DNA of 64,000 nucleotides from Serinibacter arcticus (GTDB lineage: Bacteria > Actinomycetota > Actinomycetes > Actinomycetales > Beutenbergiaceae), in NCBI RefSeq assembly GCF_003121705.1, contig NZ_PYHR01000002.1, forward strand, positions 744,001 through 808,000, in the 5' to 3' direction. Of this stretch, positions 15,097 through 23,943 are shown piece by piece. Positions within the stretch are counted from its first letter, which is position 1. Each line of letters begins with the position of its first letter. Position numbers and translations under genes: made by a program. The notes beneath the pieces were generated by a model. That model did not search any database and was not told where the DNA came from. It saw only the letters and a program-made list of their open reading frames with translations.

Positions 15097-17436
15097 ATGA
15101 GACTGATCAGTAGCAACAACCATCGTCGTCCGATGGTTGCCGCCGTGGGAGCCGTGGTACTCGTGTCCGCTCTCGCGTCCTGCAACCCGGGGGGCCCCGA
15201 GGACGCGGGACCCGACGACCCGACCCCGCCCGCCGAGACGTCCGAAGCACCCTCCGTCGTCGACCCGGCGGCCTTCCTCGATGCGCTGCCGGTCGACGCC
15301 TCTCTGCTGTCGAGCTCGGCGCAGCCGACCGACCTCAGCGCCGTCGGTGGTCGCGACGGTCTTCCCGGCGTCGTTCTCACCCGAGCCACCGGGCCCGGCA
15401 GCGAAGCACCGCACCTGGTGGCGTGGCAGATCGCTGAGTCGGGCGCCAGCGAGATCGATCTCGGGCTGCCGATGACGGGTGAGCTCCGGACCGTGGAGAT
15501 CGCCGCCGACGAGGTCACCGCGGTGGCGGGGTCCACGTGGGAGGCCGGCGCCGTGACTTCCTTCCTGGCACGCTCGAGCGACCGTGCGACGTGGACCGAT
15601 GTGCCGCTGCCTGACGAGCTGGGCGGTGTCGCGCTCCTCGACGTGTCCGTGTCGGGGTCGCGGATCACCGCTGTCGGAATCGACGCGGCACGGCAGGTCG
15701 TGCTCGTCTCGGTCGGCGCCGAGGACGTCGTGACCGTCGCAGACATCGCTCCCGCCCCGTCGGGCCAGAACCCCACCGTGGTCCTCGCGACGGTCGGCGA
15801 CGACGTCGTCGTGGTGTCGACCTCGGAGGGTCAGCGTCCTGGGATCGTCGGTTGGCGCTCGACGGACGCCGGAAGCTCCTTCGAGGAGCTGTCGGCGCTG
15901 CCCGACTCGGGGATGGAGACGCTGTCGGGGATCGCGGCCCAGCCGTTCGGCGGAGCCGCCTACTGGCTGGTGTCGGGCACGCAACGAAACGAGGCGGGGA
16001 ACGTCCGTCCGCTCGTGCTGAGCTCGACCGACGGAACCACGTGGGAGCCCGAGACCGACTTCATCTACGACACCGACGAGGAGTGGGTGCCCTGGAACGG
16101 TGAGGTGGCCGACGCGAGCATCGGGGAGCCGATGTTCCTGGACACGGGCGTCGCCACCATCCTGGGCTCGGCGTCCGGGACCGCGGCCAACTGCGTCTAC
16201 CGCAACTCGCCCCCGCAGTGGTTCACGTCGGAGAGCTGGTGCTCGCTCCGAGCCTTCACCGGCGGCCCCTCCGCCTCAGGGGTGGCCGTGCCCAAGGAAG
16301 GCGGCGGCGCCAGCGTCGTCCGGCTCGCCGACGGGGTGCTTCAGGTCTCCACGATCACGGCCGAGGGTGTGTGGGTGGACGCACCTCCCGTGACACGAGC
16401 AAGCCCGCCGTTCCTCTCGTCCATCATCGTCTCGGCCGACGACGCCGACACCGTCGAGGTGGCGCTCCAGCGGCTCACGTTGACGGTGAGCGAGGAGCGC
16501 TGGCGACGCGACGCCTCCTTCGCCCAGGTCATGGTCGATGCCTCGGGAGCGACCCCCGCCACGCCGGTGGGCGCCGAGCACGTCGAGGTGGGCACCGGCA
16601 CCGACCGGTTGCGGATGGACCTGAGGGCCCCGGACGGAAACCCGGCCCTGGGGTTCAGCTACCTGGACCCGGCCGGGGGGTGGGTGCCCTCCCAGGGTGA
16701 CTTCGACGGCCTGTTCGGAGGGACGCCCGTTCGCGTGAGCGATCGGTGGGTCATCAGCGCGACCGAGCGTCCGGGGTTCGCCTACTCGTCCGGACGCAAC
16801 GAGGTCGCCCACCTGACCTCGACCGACGGGGTGGCCTTCTCCCGCGTGGGCCCCGATCAGACAGGCGCCCCGACCGGGGGCGGATCGTCCATCGGTCAGA
16901 CCTGCTCCGCTCCCGGTGGGGAGTTCGTGACGGTCGGAGAGGTGATGGAGACGTTGCCGGAGGCCCGCGGCGGAGTGTGGTGGGGTTCTGGCGACGAGGT
17001 CAGGTACCTCGAGGCCGACACGGGTGCCTCGACACGCTTCACCGCATGCGCGACCGTCAGCGAGACCGTGGTCGCGGTCCTGGAGACACCAGAGGGAACG
17101 CAGACGGGATCGCTCAGCCCCGAGGGAGCCTTCGAGACTCGCGCCTCCCTTCCCGCAGGTACGACCCTGGGGCGGCTCACGGGCGGGGAGTCCCTCCTCG
17201 GGATCGGCGACGTGCGCACCCGTGACTACGTCGGCCCCGCGATTCTCATCTCCGCCGATGGCGCCGCCTGGTCCTGGGTTCCCCTCCCCACGCTGTCACG
17301 CAACTTCCGCGGCCAGATCGCGGTGCAGGGTGACGACGCGATCGTCGCCGGCGTCAGCGAGGGCGGCCTCGAGGCCTGGCACGTCTCCGACCTCGCCGGT
17401 CTCATCGCCGCCGCGGTCCCTCTCGAGGATGCCTAG
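15097..17436 (+). CDS. Large lipoprotein with sialidase-like beta-propeller repeats, function unknown
   Basis: This 779-residue exported lipoprotein has a signal peptide with lipobox ALASC (Cys about 28), then a Pro/Glu/Asp/Thr-rich tether. The body is beta-rich with recurring strand-turn units such as SSTDGTTWEPE, STDAGSSFEEL, TSTDGVAFSRV and SADGAAWSWVP. These resemble the Asp-box (SxDxGxxW) turns of sialidase or BNR-type propellers. No catalytic set of Arg residues or FRIP motif was recognised, so an enzymatic role is not supported; a binding or scaffold role is possible. The first codons of the gene overlap the second 14-bp element, so the XRE regulator may block its transcription or its translation start. 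Confidence 0.65.
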   Translation: MRLISSNNHRRPMVAAVGAVVLVSALASCNPGGPEDAGPDDPTPPAETSEAPSVVDPAAFLDALPVDASLLSSSAQPTDLSAVGGRDGLPGVVLTRATGPGSEAPHLVAWQIAESGASEIDLGLPMTGELRTVEIAADEVTAVAGSTWEAGAVTSFLARSSDRATWTDVPLPDELGGVALLDVSVSGSRITAVGIDAARQVVLVSVGAEDVVTVADIAPAPSGQNPTVVLATVGDDVVVVSTSEGQRPGIVGWRSTDAGSSFEELSALPDSGMETLSGIAAQPFGGAAYWLVSGTQRNEAGNVRPLVLSSTDGTTWEPETDFIYDTDEEWVPWNGEVADASIGEPMFLDTGVATILGSASGTAANCVYRNSPPQWFTSESWCSLRAFTGGPSASGVAVPKEGGGASVVRLADGVLQVSTITAEGVWVDAPPVTRASPPFLSSIIVSADDADTVEVALQRLTLTVSEERWRRDASFAQVMVDASGATPATPVGAEHVEVGTGTDRLRMDLRAPDGNPALGFSYLDPAGGWVPSQGDFDGLFGGTPVRVSDRWVISATERPGFAYSSGRNEVAHLTSTDGVAFSRVGPDQTGAPTGGGSSIGQTCSAPGGEFVTVGEVMETLPEARGGVWWGSGDEVRYLEADTGASTRFTACATVSETVVAVLETPEGTQTGSLSPEGAFETRASLPAGTTLGRLTGGESLLGIGDVRTRDYVGPAILISADGAAWSWVPLPTLSRNFRGQIAVQGDDAIVAGVSEGGLEAWHVSDLAGLIAAAVPLEDA
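15100..15113. promoter_or_regulatory. AGACTGATCAGTAG element at the start of the lipoprotein gene
   Basis: This is the exact reverse complement of 14761-14774. It lies at codons 2-6 of the lipoprotein gene, about 55 nt after the XRE stop. Confidence 0.4.
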
Positions 17437-17503
17437 GAGCCAGCGCTCGTCGATCGGCTTGCGGAGCCGTTCATCTTCCCGGCCGTGACTGCACGCAGCG
17501 GCA

Positions 17504-17536
17504 GAGCCCGCACCCCTCCTACAGGGGTGCGGGCTC
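17504..17536. terminator. Hairpin terminator after the lipoprotein gene
   Basis: GAGCCCGCACCCCT and AGGGGTGCGGGCTC form a perfect 14-bp stem with a 5-nt loop. The remainder of 17437-17734 holds the promoter and leader of the penicillin-binding protein gene; no other feature was recognised. Confidence 0.8.
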
Positions 17537-17734
17537 CGTCGTTGCGGCGGAGGCACCACGGCTCCGGCCGAAGCGGCGACACCCGGGCACGGGCCCTGCC
17601 ACGAGGGGTGGTCTGACAGTGCCTCCCTCACCTCGACGAAACCCCGTAACGTCGAAGGCTCATTTCCCCGTCGGCCCCCGCGCCCCGACCCACGACCGTC
17701 AGCCGCCCCTCAGCTTCTCCGAGGAGAGACTCCC

Positions 17735-20248
17735 ATGTCGTCCACATCACGTCCGCCACGGCACTCCGTCAACATCTTCCAAGCGATCGCCCTCCTGATG
17801 GCGTTCCTGCTCGTCGCCGGGGTCGGTGGTGTGCTGACGGCCGGGCTGCTGATGCCCGCCGTCGCCGCCGTCGGCTCGACGTCGAACGCCGCCCAGCGGC
17901 TCTTCGACGACCTCCCGACCGAGCTGGAGATCTCCCCGCCGTCGGAGCAGTCCCAGATCCTCGCGTCCGACGGCAGCCTGCTGGCGACGTTCTACGCCGA
18001 GAACCGCGTCGTCGTCCCGCTGGAGGAGATCTCGCAGAACCTGCGCAACGCGGTCATCGCGACCGAGGACCAGCGCTTCTACGAGCACGGCGGTATGGAC
18101 CCCGAGGGTCTCGCGCGTGCGGTCGTCCAGACGGTGGGCGGCAACACCCAGGGTGCCTCGACCTTGACGCAGCAGTACGTCAAGAACGTCCTGCTCGAGC
18201 AGGGGCTGGTGGCAGGGGACGAGGAGGCGATCAACGCCGCGACCGAGGCTGACGGCGCGGAGGGCATCAGCCGCAAGCTCCAGGAGATCAAGTACGCGAT
18301 CTCGCTGGAGAAGGTCTACGAGAAGGACCAGATCCTCGAGGGCTACCTGAACATCGCGCAGTTCAGCATCAGCAACTACGGCGCCGAGGCCGCCTCGCAG
18401 TACTACTTCGGTCACAGCGCCGCCGAGATGACGCCCGCCGAGGCCGCTCTCGTGGCCGGCGTCACGAGGAGCCCGGGCGTCTACGACCCCACGCGCGGGG
18501 AGGACGACGGCTACGAGACCGCGACGAACCGTCGCGACACCGTGCTGGTCCAGATGCGCGACCAGGGCTACATCACCCCGGAGGAGTTCGACGTGGCCGT
18601 CGCCACGCCCGTGGCCGACATGCTCGCCATCACCCCCACCCCGGTCGGTTGCAGCGCCGCGGGTGTGAGCGCCTACTTCTGCGAGTACGTCACCAACGTC
18701 CTGCTCAACGACGGCTATCTCGGCGCCACGCAGACCGAGGCGCGGGACGCGCTGCGCCGCGGCGGCTACACGATCCGCACCACGATCGACCCGGTCCGCC
18801 AGGACCAGGCGTTCGAGTCCCTCGTCGCCGAGATCCCCGAGAACGACCCGACCTACCGCTCCCCCAACGGCGAGGGCCGCACCGAGGGCATCTCCGGTGC
18901 CATCAGCACGGTCGAGCCCGGGACCGGCGACATCATCGCCATGGTGCAGAACACCACCTACGGCGAGGCGACGCCGGAGAACCCCCGCGCCACCCGGCTG
19001 AACTTCAACGTCGATCGCGCGTACGGAGGTGGCGCAGGCTTCCAGACCGGATCCACGTTCAAGGCCTTCGTCCTCGCCCAGTGGCTGATCGAGGGGCGGT
19101 CGCTCAGCGAGCCGATCAACTCCGCCAACAACCAGTCCTTCCCGGCCGGCACGTGGGACATCTCGTGCTCGCCCGAGAGCGTCGCCAACTACGACCCGCG
19201 CAACCTGGAGCCCGGCGGCGGCACCATGTCCGTGCTGCAGGCCACCATGGACTCGGTCAACACCTCCTACGTCCGCATGGCCAACCAGATGGACCTGTGC
19301 GCGCTGCGCGAGACCACCTCGGCCATGGGCGTGCACGTCGGCGACGGCACCATCGACCCCGCCCGGCTGCCGGCGACCAGCGGGGCACGCTCGCTGTACG
19401 AGGCCCAGGCCGGAGCCGACATCCTCGCGATCCCCTCGATGGCGCTGGGCTCCAACACCATCGCGCCGCTCACCATGAACGCGGCCTTCGCCACGTTCGC
19501 CGCGGGCGGCATCTTCTGCGAGCCGCGGGCGATCACCGGCATCACGGATCGCGACGGCGTCGAGGTCGTCGTCCCCGAGCCGGAGTGCTCCCGGGCGCTC
19601 GAGGAGAACATCGCCGCCGGCGTGAACCACGCCCTGCAGAACGTGGTCCAGCGGGGCACCGCCACCGGCGCTCGCCTGGACCGCCCCGCAGCCGGCAAGA
19701 CCGGAACCGCCAACGAGGACTACCACGCGTGGTTCATCGGCTACACCCCCCAGCTCTCCACCGCCGTGTGGATGGGTCACAGCGAGGGCGACATCCCCAT
19801 GGTCCGCACCACCCTCAACGGCCGCTACCACGCCCAGATCTTCGGTGGCCGGATCCCTGCCCCGATCTGGGGCGACTACATGACCAAGGCCACCGAGGGG
19901 ATGGACGTCGAGGGCTTCCCAGACGCCCAGGAGCGTCAGATCTTCGGCGACCGCGTCGCCGTCCCCGGCGTCGTGGGCCAGTCCGTCAACGGCGCCACGG
20001 CCACCCTGCGCAACGCTGGATTCCGGGTGATCGTCGGTGAGGGCCGTTACAGCGCCACCGTCCGGGCCGGCGCCGTCGCCCAGGCGTCCCCCGGCTCCGG
20101 CGCCCGCGTCGCGCCCGGCGCCGCCGTGACCGTCCACCCCAGCCTCGGCCCGGAGCCCGCCCCGCCCGCCGAGCCCGAGGACACTGACGAGCCGGGCGAC
20201 GTCGACGAGCCGGGTGAGTCCGAGGAGCCCGACGGCGACGACGACTGA
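17735..20248 (+). CDS. Bifunctional penicillin-binding protein (transglycosylase/transpeptidase) with PASTA domain
   Basis: This 837-residue class A PBP polymerises and crosslinks peptidoglycan outside the membrane. It has a short cytoplasmic N terminus, one membrane helix (about 15-45), and a GT51 domain with catalytic ATEDQRFYEHGG (about 108-119), GASTLTQQYVKN and the later EAALVAGV motif. The transpeptidase domain has S-T-F-K (Ser about 440), SVN (about 507) and KTGTAN (Lys about 655). A C-terminal PASTA domain (PGVVGQSVNGATATLRNAGF) and an acidic Pro/Glu/Asp tail follow. It is flanked by terminators on both sides, so it is monocistronic. AGGAGAG precedes the ATG. Confidence 0.93.
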   Translation: MSSTSRPPRHSVNIFQAIALLMAFLLVAGVGGVLTAGLLMPAVAAVGSTSNAAQRLFDDLPTELEISPPSEQSQILASDGSLLATFYAENRVVVPLEEISQNLRNAVIATEDQRFYEHGGMDPEGLARAVVQTVGGNTQGASTLTQQYVKNVLLEQGLVAGDEEAINAATEADGAEGISRKLQEIKYAISLEKVYEKDQILEGYLNIAQFSISNYGAEAASQYYFGHSAAEMTPAEAALVAGVTRSPGVYDPTRGEDDGYETATNRRDTVLVQMRDQGYITPEEFDVAVATPVADMLAITPTPVGCSAAGVSAYFCEYVTNVLLNDGYLGATQTEARDALRRGGYTIRTTIDPVRQDQAFESLVAEIPENDPTYRSPNGEGRTEGISGAISTVEPGTGDIIAMVQNTTYGEATPENPRATRLNFNVDRAYGGGAGFQTGSTFKAFVLAQWLIEGRSLSEPINSANNQSFPAGTWDISCSPESVANYDPRNLEPGGGTMSVLQATMDSVNTSYVRMANQMDLCALRETTSAMGVHVGDGTIDPARLPATSGARSLYEAQAGADILAIPSMALGSNTIAPLTMNAAFATFAAGGIFCEPRAITGITDRDGVEVVVPEPECSRALEENIAAGVNHALQNVVQRGTATGARLDRPAAGKTGTANEDYHAWFIGYTPQLSTAVWMGHSEGDIPMVRTTLNGRYHAQIFGGRIPAPIWGDYMTKATEGMDVEGFPDAQERQIFGDRVAVPGVVGQSVNGATATLRNAGFRVIVGEGRYSATVRAGAVAQASPGSGARVAPGAAVTVHPSLGPEPAPPAEPEDTDEPGDVDEPGESEEPDGDDD

Positions 20249-20277
20249 CTCGGTCGGCCGGGCGCCCGACCCACGCG

Positions 20278-20309
20278 GACGACCCACCCGCGCCGGCGGG
20301 TGGGTCGTC
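20278..20309. terminator. Bidirectional hairpin between convergent genes
   Basis: GACGACCCACCCG and CGGGTGGGTCGTC pair over 13 bp with a 6-nt loop. It lies between the penicillin-binding protein gene (plus) and the AMIN-like lipoprotein gene (minus) and can serve both. Confidence 0.75.
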
Positions 20310-20357
20310 TGCGGAACGGCCGTCGTCCCGCGGTGACCTCACACGGGTGGCTACGGT

Positions 20358-21059
20358 CTACGGCAGGACGTCCACGACGACGCGGAAGGGGTCGGTCAGG
20401 GTGAACGCCCGGAACTGGCTCGCCTCTCCGAGACCGAGAAGGAGGCTCGCCGAACCTCCGTTGGTGGCGTACCACATCGCTTCCGCAACCGTGCCGCCCT
20501 CGTCGACGGGGGTGTCAGGTGCCTCGCCGTCGTCCGGTCCCCGAGCGATCCCGTTGACCGAGATGTTGAGCACCTGGTCGCCGTCGATGTCGGCGATCTC
20601 CCCCGAGTCGAGCATCGCCGTCTCGGTCAGGTCCGACCACAGGCCCACCTCGCCGGCCCCGCCACCGTCGAAGGGCACCAGCGTCACGACCACCCTGTGC
20701 GAACCGTCCGGACACACCGAGGAGTTGAACGACTCGAACTGCATGTACGGCGCGTCGTCGGGACGCGGCTGCAGCTCGCCGGAGTACCCCAGATCGAGGA
20801 AGTTGATACCGGAGTCCTCGCTGGCGGGACACGCGTCGTCGACCTCGAGATCGGTTTCGGTCTCGGTTTCGGCCTCGGGTTCGGTCGTCGACGACGACGG
20901 GGTCGTCTCGGGCGACGCGGACGGCGCGGAGGTCTGCGAGGTCGGTTCGGCCGACGGCGAGGTGGAGCTAGATTCTGACGACGGGTCGCCGGTGCAGGCC
21001 GCCAGCGCGACCACCAGGGCACCGACGAGCAGAGCGGGCGCCGCGTTCGTGCGGGTCAT
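20358..21059 (-). CDS. AMIN-like domain lipoprotein
   Basis: This 233-residue lipoprotein has a signal peptide with lipobox ALAAC, a long Ser/Thr/Glu/Pro-rich linker (about 25-75), and one folded C-terminal domain of about 150 residues. The domain runs through FESFNSSVCPDGSHRVVVTL to FRVVVDVLP and resembles the actinobacterial AMIN-like domain, thought to bind cell-wall components. Two Cys residues in the domain (DACPASE, SSVCPDG) could form a disulfide. I chose the start at 21059 for the GGTGAG 5 nt upstream. It is last in a four-gene operon after the alpha/beta hydrolase (11-nt gap). Confidence 0.72.
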   Translation of the reverse strand: MTRTNAAPALLVGALVVALAACTGDPSSESSSTSPSAEPTSQTSAPSASPETTPSSSTTEPEAETETETDLEVDDACPASEDSGINFLDLGYSGELQPRPDDAPYMQFESFNSSVCPDGSHRVVVTLVPFDGGGAGEVGLWSDLTETAMLDSGEIADIDGDQVLNISVNGIARGPDDGEAPDTPVDEGGTVAEAMWYATNGGSASLLLGLGEASQFRAFTLTDPFRVVVDVLP

Positions 21060-21070
21060 CGTTCTCACCT

Positions 21071-21892
21071 TCATCCGATCTCACGTTGCGTCCGCCCTCG
21101 CAGGAAGGGGCGGACTGCCGACACTACGGCTCGAGCGTCCATCTCGTGCCCCTGCTGGGGAACCGAGATCCGCTCGGCCTGCGGCAGGAGGGCGACCAGT
21201 GCCGTGGCGGCGGTGTCGAAGAATCCGTCGGCGAGGTCCGCCATCTCGACGGACGTGCCCGTGCTCGTGGCGACGAGCACCGGCACGTCCACCGTGCGGA
21301 ACAGGTCGGCCAGAGCCTCGCCGTCGTCCATCACCGCCGCGTCGTAGCGGAGCGTGGGGGCGAGGTCGAGCAACGGCGCCCAGAACGGTGACCGGCGCGC
21401 GCCGGCGATCACCTCCGGCGGCGAGCCCCAGGCCCGCATGGCCAGCTCGAGAGCCGCGCCGCGGTCGCCACGATCGAGCGCCACGGCGAGGGCGTGGCTG
21501 TAGCTGCGGTGCCGCGGCGTCGCCCCGTCGGTGACGTCGAAGGGCGGCTCCCAGACCACGAGCCTCGAGATCGGGGCGCCCGCGGCCGCAGCGCGAAGGG
21601 CCAGCAGTCCCCCGGACGACGAGCCGACCACCGAGGCCGGTCCGTCGACGACCGCGGCGACGACCGCCCGGAGATCTCCGATCTCGTCGTCGACCGACGA
21701 GTCCGCAGCATCCCCGCTCGTCCCTCTCCCCCGACGCGAGTAGACGACAGTGGTGAACTCGTCGGCCAGCAGCTCCGCCAACGGTCGGAGCTCAGCCCCG
21801 TCGTCGAGGGCGCCAGAGACGAGCACGACCCCGGGGCCTCGTCCCGCGACAGACACGTCCAGGCTCACGCCGTAGTTCGACTCGACACGCAT
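21071..21892 (-). CDS. Alpha/beta hydrolase
   Basis: This 273-residue cytoplasmic protein has the alpha/beta-hydrolase fold. An early strand VVLVSGALDDG stands where HG/oxyanion residues usually lie. VVYSRRGRGTSG is the typical second-strand region, the nucleophile elbow is VVGSSSGGLLAL, and the likely catalytic His is in VPQQGHEMDARA. The ATG at 21892 has AGAGGAGCT upstream. The substrate cannot be deduced; relatives are often annotated as esterases or haloperoxidase-like hydrolases. It belongs to the TetR-divergent operon. Confidence 0.83.
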   Translation of the reverse strand: MRVESNYGVSLDVSVAGRGPGVVLVSGALDDGAELRPLAELLADEFTTVVYSRRGRGTSGDAADSSVDDEIGDLRAVVAAVVDGPASVVGSSSGGLLALRAAAAGAPISRLVVWEPPFDVTDGATPRHRSYSHALAVALDRGDRGAALELAMRAWGSPPEVIAGARRSPFWAPLLDLAPTLRYDAAVMDDGEALADLFRTVDVPVLVATSTGTSVEMADLADGFFDTAATALVALLPQAERISVPQQGHEMDARAVVSAVRPFLRGRTQREIG

Positions 21893-21963
21893 CGTGGAGC
21901 TCCTCTCCCGGCAGCATCGCTGCCCGTTCGTCGGTGGTGATGGTGGTGGTCGCGACCGAGTGC

Positions 21964-22380
21964 TCAGTCGACGCGCCGCGCGACCCGGTCGCACAGCGTG
22001 ATCCACTCGCCGTCGGGACGGAACTCCCAGTGGTGGGTCTGGGTGCGTCCGTCCTCGCTGAACGTGACCGTCGCGCGCTCCTGATCTCCGGTGAACGTCC
22101 AGGTGTCGCTGTCGCGAGTCAGGAGGTACTCGCGGTTGTAGCCGTGGTTCTCGATGCTCCAGGAGAAGTAGGTCGACCGCTCCTGGTCCCAGCCGAGGAA
22201 GCTCATCGTGTCGAACGGCCCGTTCGCGCGCTCGTCCTGGACGACGAACTGCTTCCCGGAGTGCCACCGGGCGGAGTGGATGCTGCGCCACGGCGTCCCC
22301 GCGAGATCGACACCGCGCGCGGTGCCCTCCGCCGACCAGTCCCCGACGAAGGCTTGCAGCAGCGTGTGCTCGTCAGCCAC
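21964..22380 (-). CDS. DUF1579-like small protein
   Basis: This 138-residue soluble protein reads as a lipocalin-like beta-barrel. It begins LLQAFVGDWSAEGTARG and has regularly spaced aromatic strands (WRSIHSARWHSG, FDTMSFLGWDQ, YFSWSIENHGYNREY, TWTFTGDQERATVTF). The VGDW start and length fit the DUF1579 group, whose function is unknown. The GTG start lies inside the end of the upstream reductase gene (8-nt overlap), so the two are co-translated. Confidence 0.7.
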   Translation of the reverse strand: MADEHTLLQAFVGDWSAEGTARGVDLAGTPWRSIHSARWHSGKQFVVQDERANGPFDTMSFLGWDQERSTYFSWSIENHGYNREYLLTRDSDTWTFTGDQERATVTFSEDGRTQTHHWEFRPDGEWITLCDRVARRVD

Positions 22381-22978
22381 GGTGTCCCCCGTTCGTGGGC
22401 GCGTAGCTGAGCACGACGTTGCGCGAGTCGGCCCAGGTGCGCACGCCGAGCAGGTCGAGCTCGATCCCGGTGAGGCCCTCGAACGCCCGCCGGTCGCCGG
22501 CGACCACGCGCGGGCCGACCATCAGGTGCAGCTCGTCGACCAGCCCGTGGGCGAGTAGATCCGTCCAGAGCGTGAGGCCGCCGAACAGGAGGACGTCGCC
22601 CGGCGTCCCGGACGCACGCAGCCGGGCGACGACGTCGTGCGCGTCGGCCCGGCGCACGATCGTGGTCTGCTCCTCGAAGGCGGTGACGTCGTCGCGCGTC
22701 AGGCTGTCGGAGATCACGGTGATCGGGATGCCCGCGGCGTAGCGAGAGGCGATGTACTGGTCGTCCGGGGTGGCCTCCGGGTCCCCCACCCGGGCCGGCC
22801 AGTACTGCAGCATGCCGCGATAGCCGACGGCCCCGAACAGCAGGTGCCCGGCGGCCCTCACCCGTTCGACGTTGTGGGCGCTGAAGGCCTGGTCCATCGG
22901 CAGCGCTGCGACGTCGCCCCCCGGCCCGTCCGCGTATCCGTCGATGCTCAGCATGGTGCTCACGACGATCCTGCTCAT
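22373..22978 (-). CDS. Dihydrofolate reductase-family protein (RibD C-terminal-like)
   Basis: This 201-residue cytoplasmic reductase of the RibD/DHFR-like fold probably binds NADPH. The N terminus IVVSTMLSIDGYADGPGGD is diagnostic. The nucleotide-binding region is seen in DVLLFGGLTLWTDLLAHGLV (GG then helix), followed by DELHLMVGPRVVAGDRRAF. It is first in the operon transcribed away from the TetR gene across the palindrome at 23030-23049, so TetR probably represses it. The reaction in vivo is unknown. Confidence 0.85.
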   Translation of the reverse strand: MSRIVVSTMLSIDGYADGPGGDVAALPMDQAFSAHNVERVRAAGHLLFGAVGYRGMLQYWPARVGDPEATPDDQYIASRYAAGIPITVISDSLTRDDVTAFEEQTTIVRRADAHDVVARLRASGTPGDVLLFGGLTLWTDLLAHGLVDELHLMVGPRVVAGDRRAFEGLTGIELDLLGVRTWADSRNVVLSYAPTNGGHRG

Positions 22979-23029
22979 GTCGCTCTCCCTCGATCGGACC
23001 GCTCGACGAGCGGCTCCGGAAAACATAAC

Positions 23030-23049
23030 AGACCGGAACGGTCCGGTCT
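23030..23049. promoter_or_regulatory. TetR operator candidate between divergent genes
   Basis: AGACCGGA and TCCGGTCT form a perfect 8-bp inverted repeat with a 4-bp spacer. It sits 11 nt before the TetR GTG and 51 nt before the reductase ATG on the other strand, so one site can control both directions. Confidence 0.7.
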
Positions 23050-23060
23050 ATAGTTGGGGG

Positions 23061-23695
23061 GTGTCCACACCCAGCCCCCGCGGGCGGCATCGCGAGGCGG
23101 CCGAGAACGACGTCCGCATCTTCGAGGCCGCCAAGGCCGTCTTCACCGACGACCCCGACGCGCCCATCTCGGCGGTCGGGGCGGCAGCCGGCGTCGGGAA
23201 GTCGGCCCTCTACCGGCGCTACCCGAGCAAGCAGGAGCTCCTCGAGGCCGTCGCCCAGGACCTCACCGAGCAGTACGTGAGCGTCATCGAACGCAGCCAC
23301 GAGGAGCTCGACCGCGACGTCGATCCCCGCACGGTGCTGGAGACGTTCCTCGCCGACACCGCGGCGACGGGCACGCACGCGACGTCGGTGGCGATCGCCG
23401 GGCGCTTCGAACCCTCCCCCGGGACCGGGAGCGGTCCGCGCAGGGTTGGGCAGCGGGTGACCGCCTGGTCGCACGTCTGCACGAGGCCGGCGCGCTGCGC
23501 ACGGAGGTCAACTGGCTCGACCTCAACAAGCTCCTCGAGGCGTTCGGCCGGGTCCGCGCTCCGCAGGTGGCGCGGACCGAGCAGCTCCGCCACCGCTACG
23601 CCGCTGTCCTCGCCGCCGGGCTCGCCCCACACTCGTCCCCCCTGCCCGGAGCGCCGGCCGGGCCGACGGACTTCGGCCCGCTCGACCCTCGCTGA
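23061..23695 (+). CDS. TetR-family regulator, apparent frameshift near 23420
   Basis: The N-terminal ~60 residues form a TetR helix-turn-helix (RIFEAAKAVFTDD..., SAVGAAAGVGKSALYRRYPSKQELLEAV). The frame opened by the GTG at 23061 loses protein character after RFEPSPG near 23420. The next frame then reads RERSAQGWAAGDRLVARLHE, EVNWLDLNKLLEAFG and so on to 23695, a normal ligand-domain sequence. One missing base in the CCCCCGGG run explains the break; the repaired product would be about 211 residues. It likely represses itself and the divergent operon. A real loss of function would leave that operon derepressed, but sequencing error is more likely given the same pattern elsewhere. Confidence 0.75.
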
Positions 23696-23943
23696 CCGAG
23701 CTGGTGCGACGCCTCCGGACGACCAGCGACTCGTCCTGACGACGCCCGTCCCACCGGGCAGCATCGTTCCCCACCGGGCGAACCGGCCCCCCGAACGGGG
23801 GCGCGCACAGTGTTCAACCTCGCGTCCCACGCCGTACACGACCCGGTTCCCTGCGCACGTTCTGCTGGAGTCCGGGCCCGGAAGGAAGCGGCCCGACACC
23901 CCCCTCACACCACCGGGCACCTGCGCGCCCGGGGAAGGAACCC

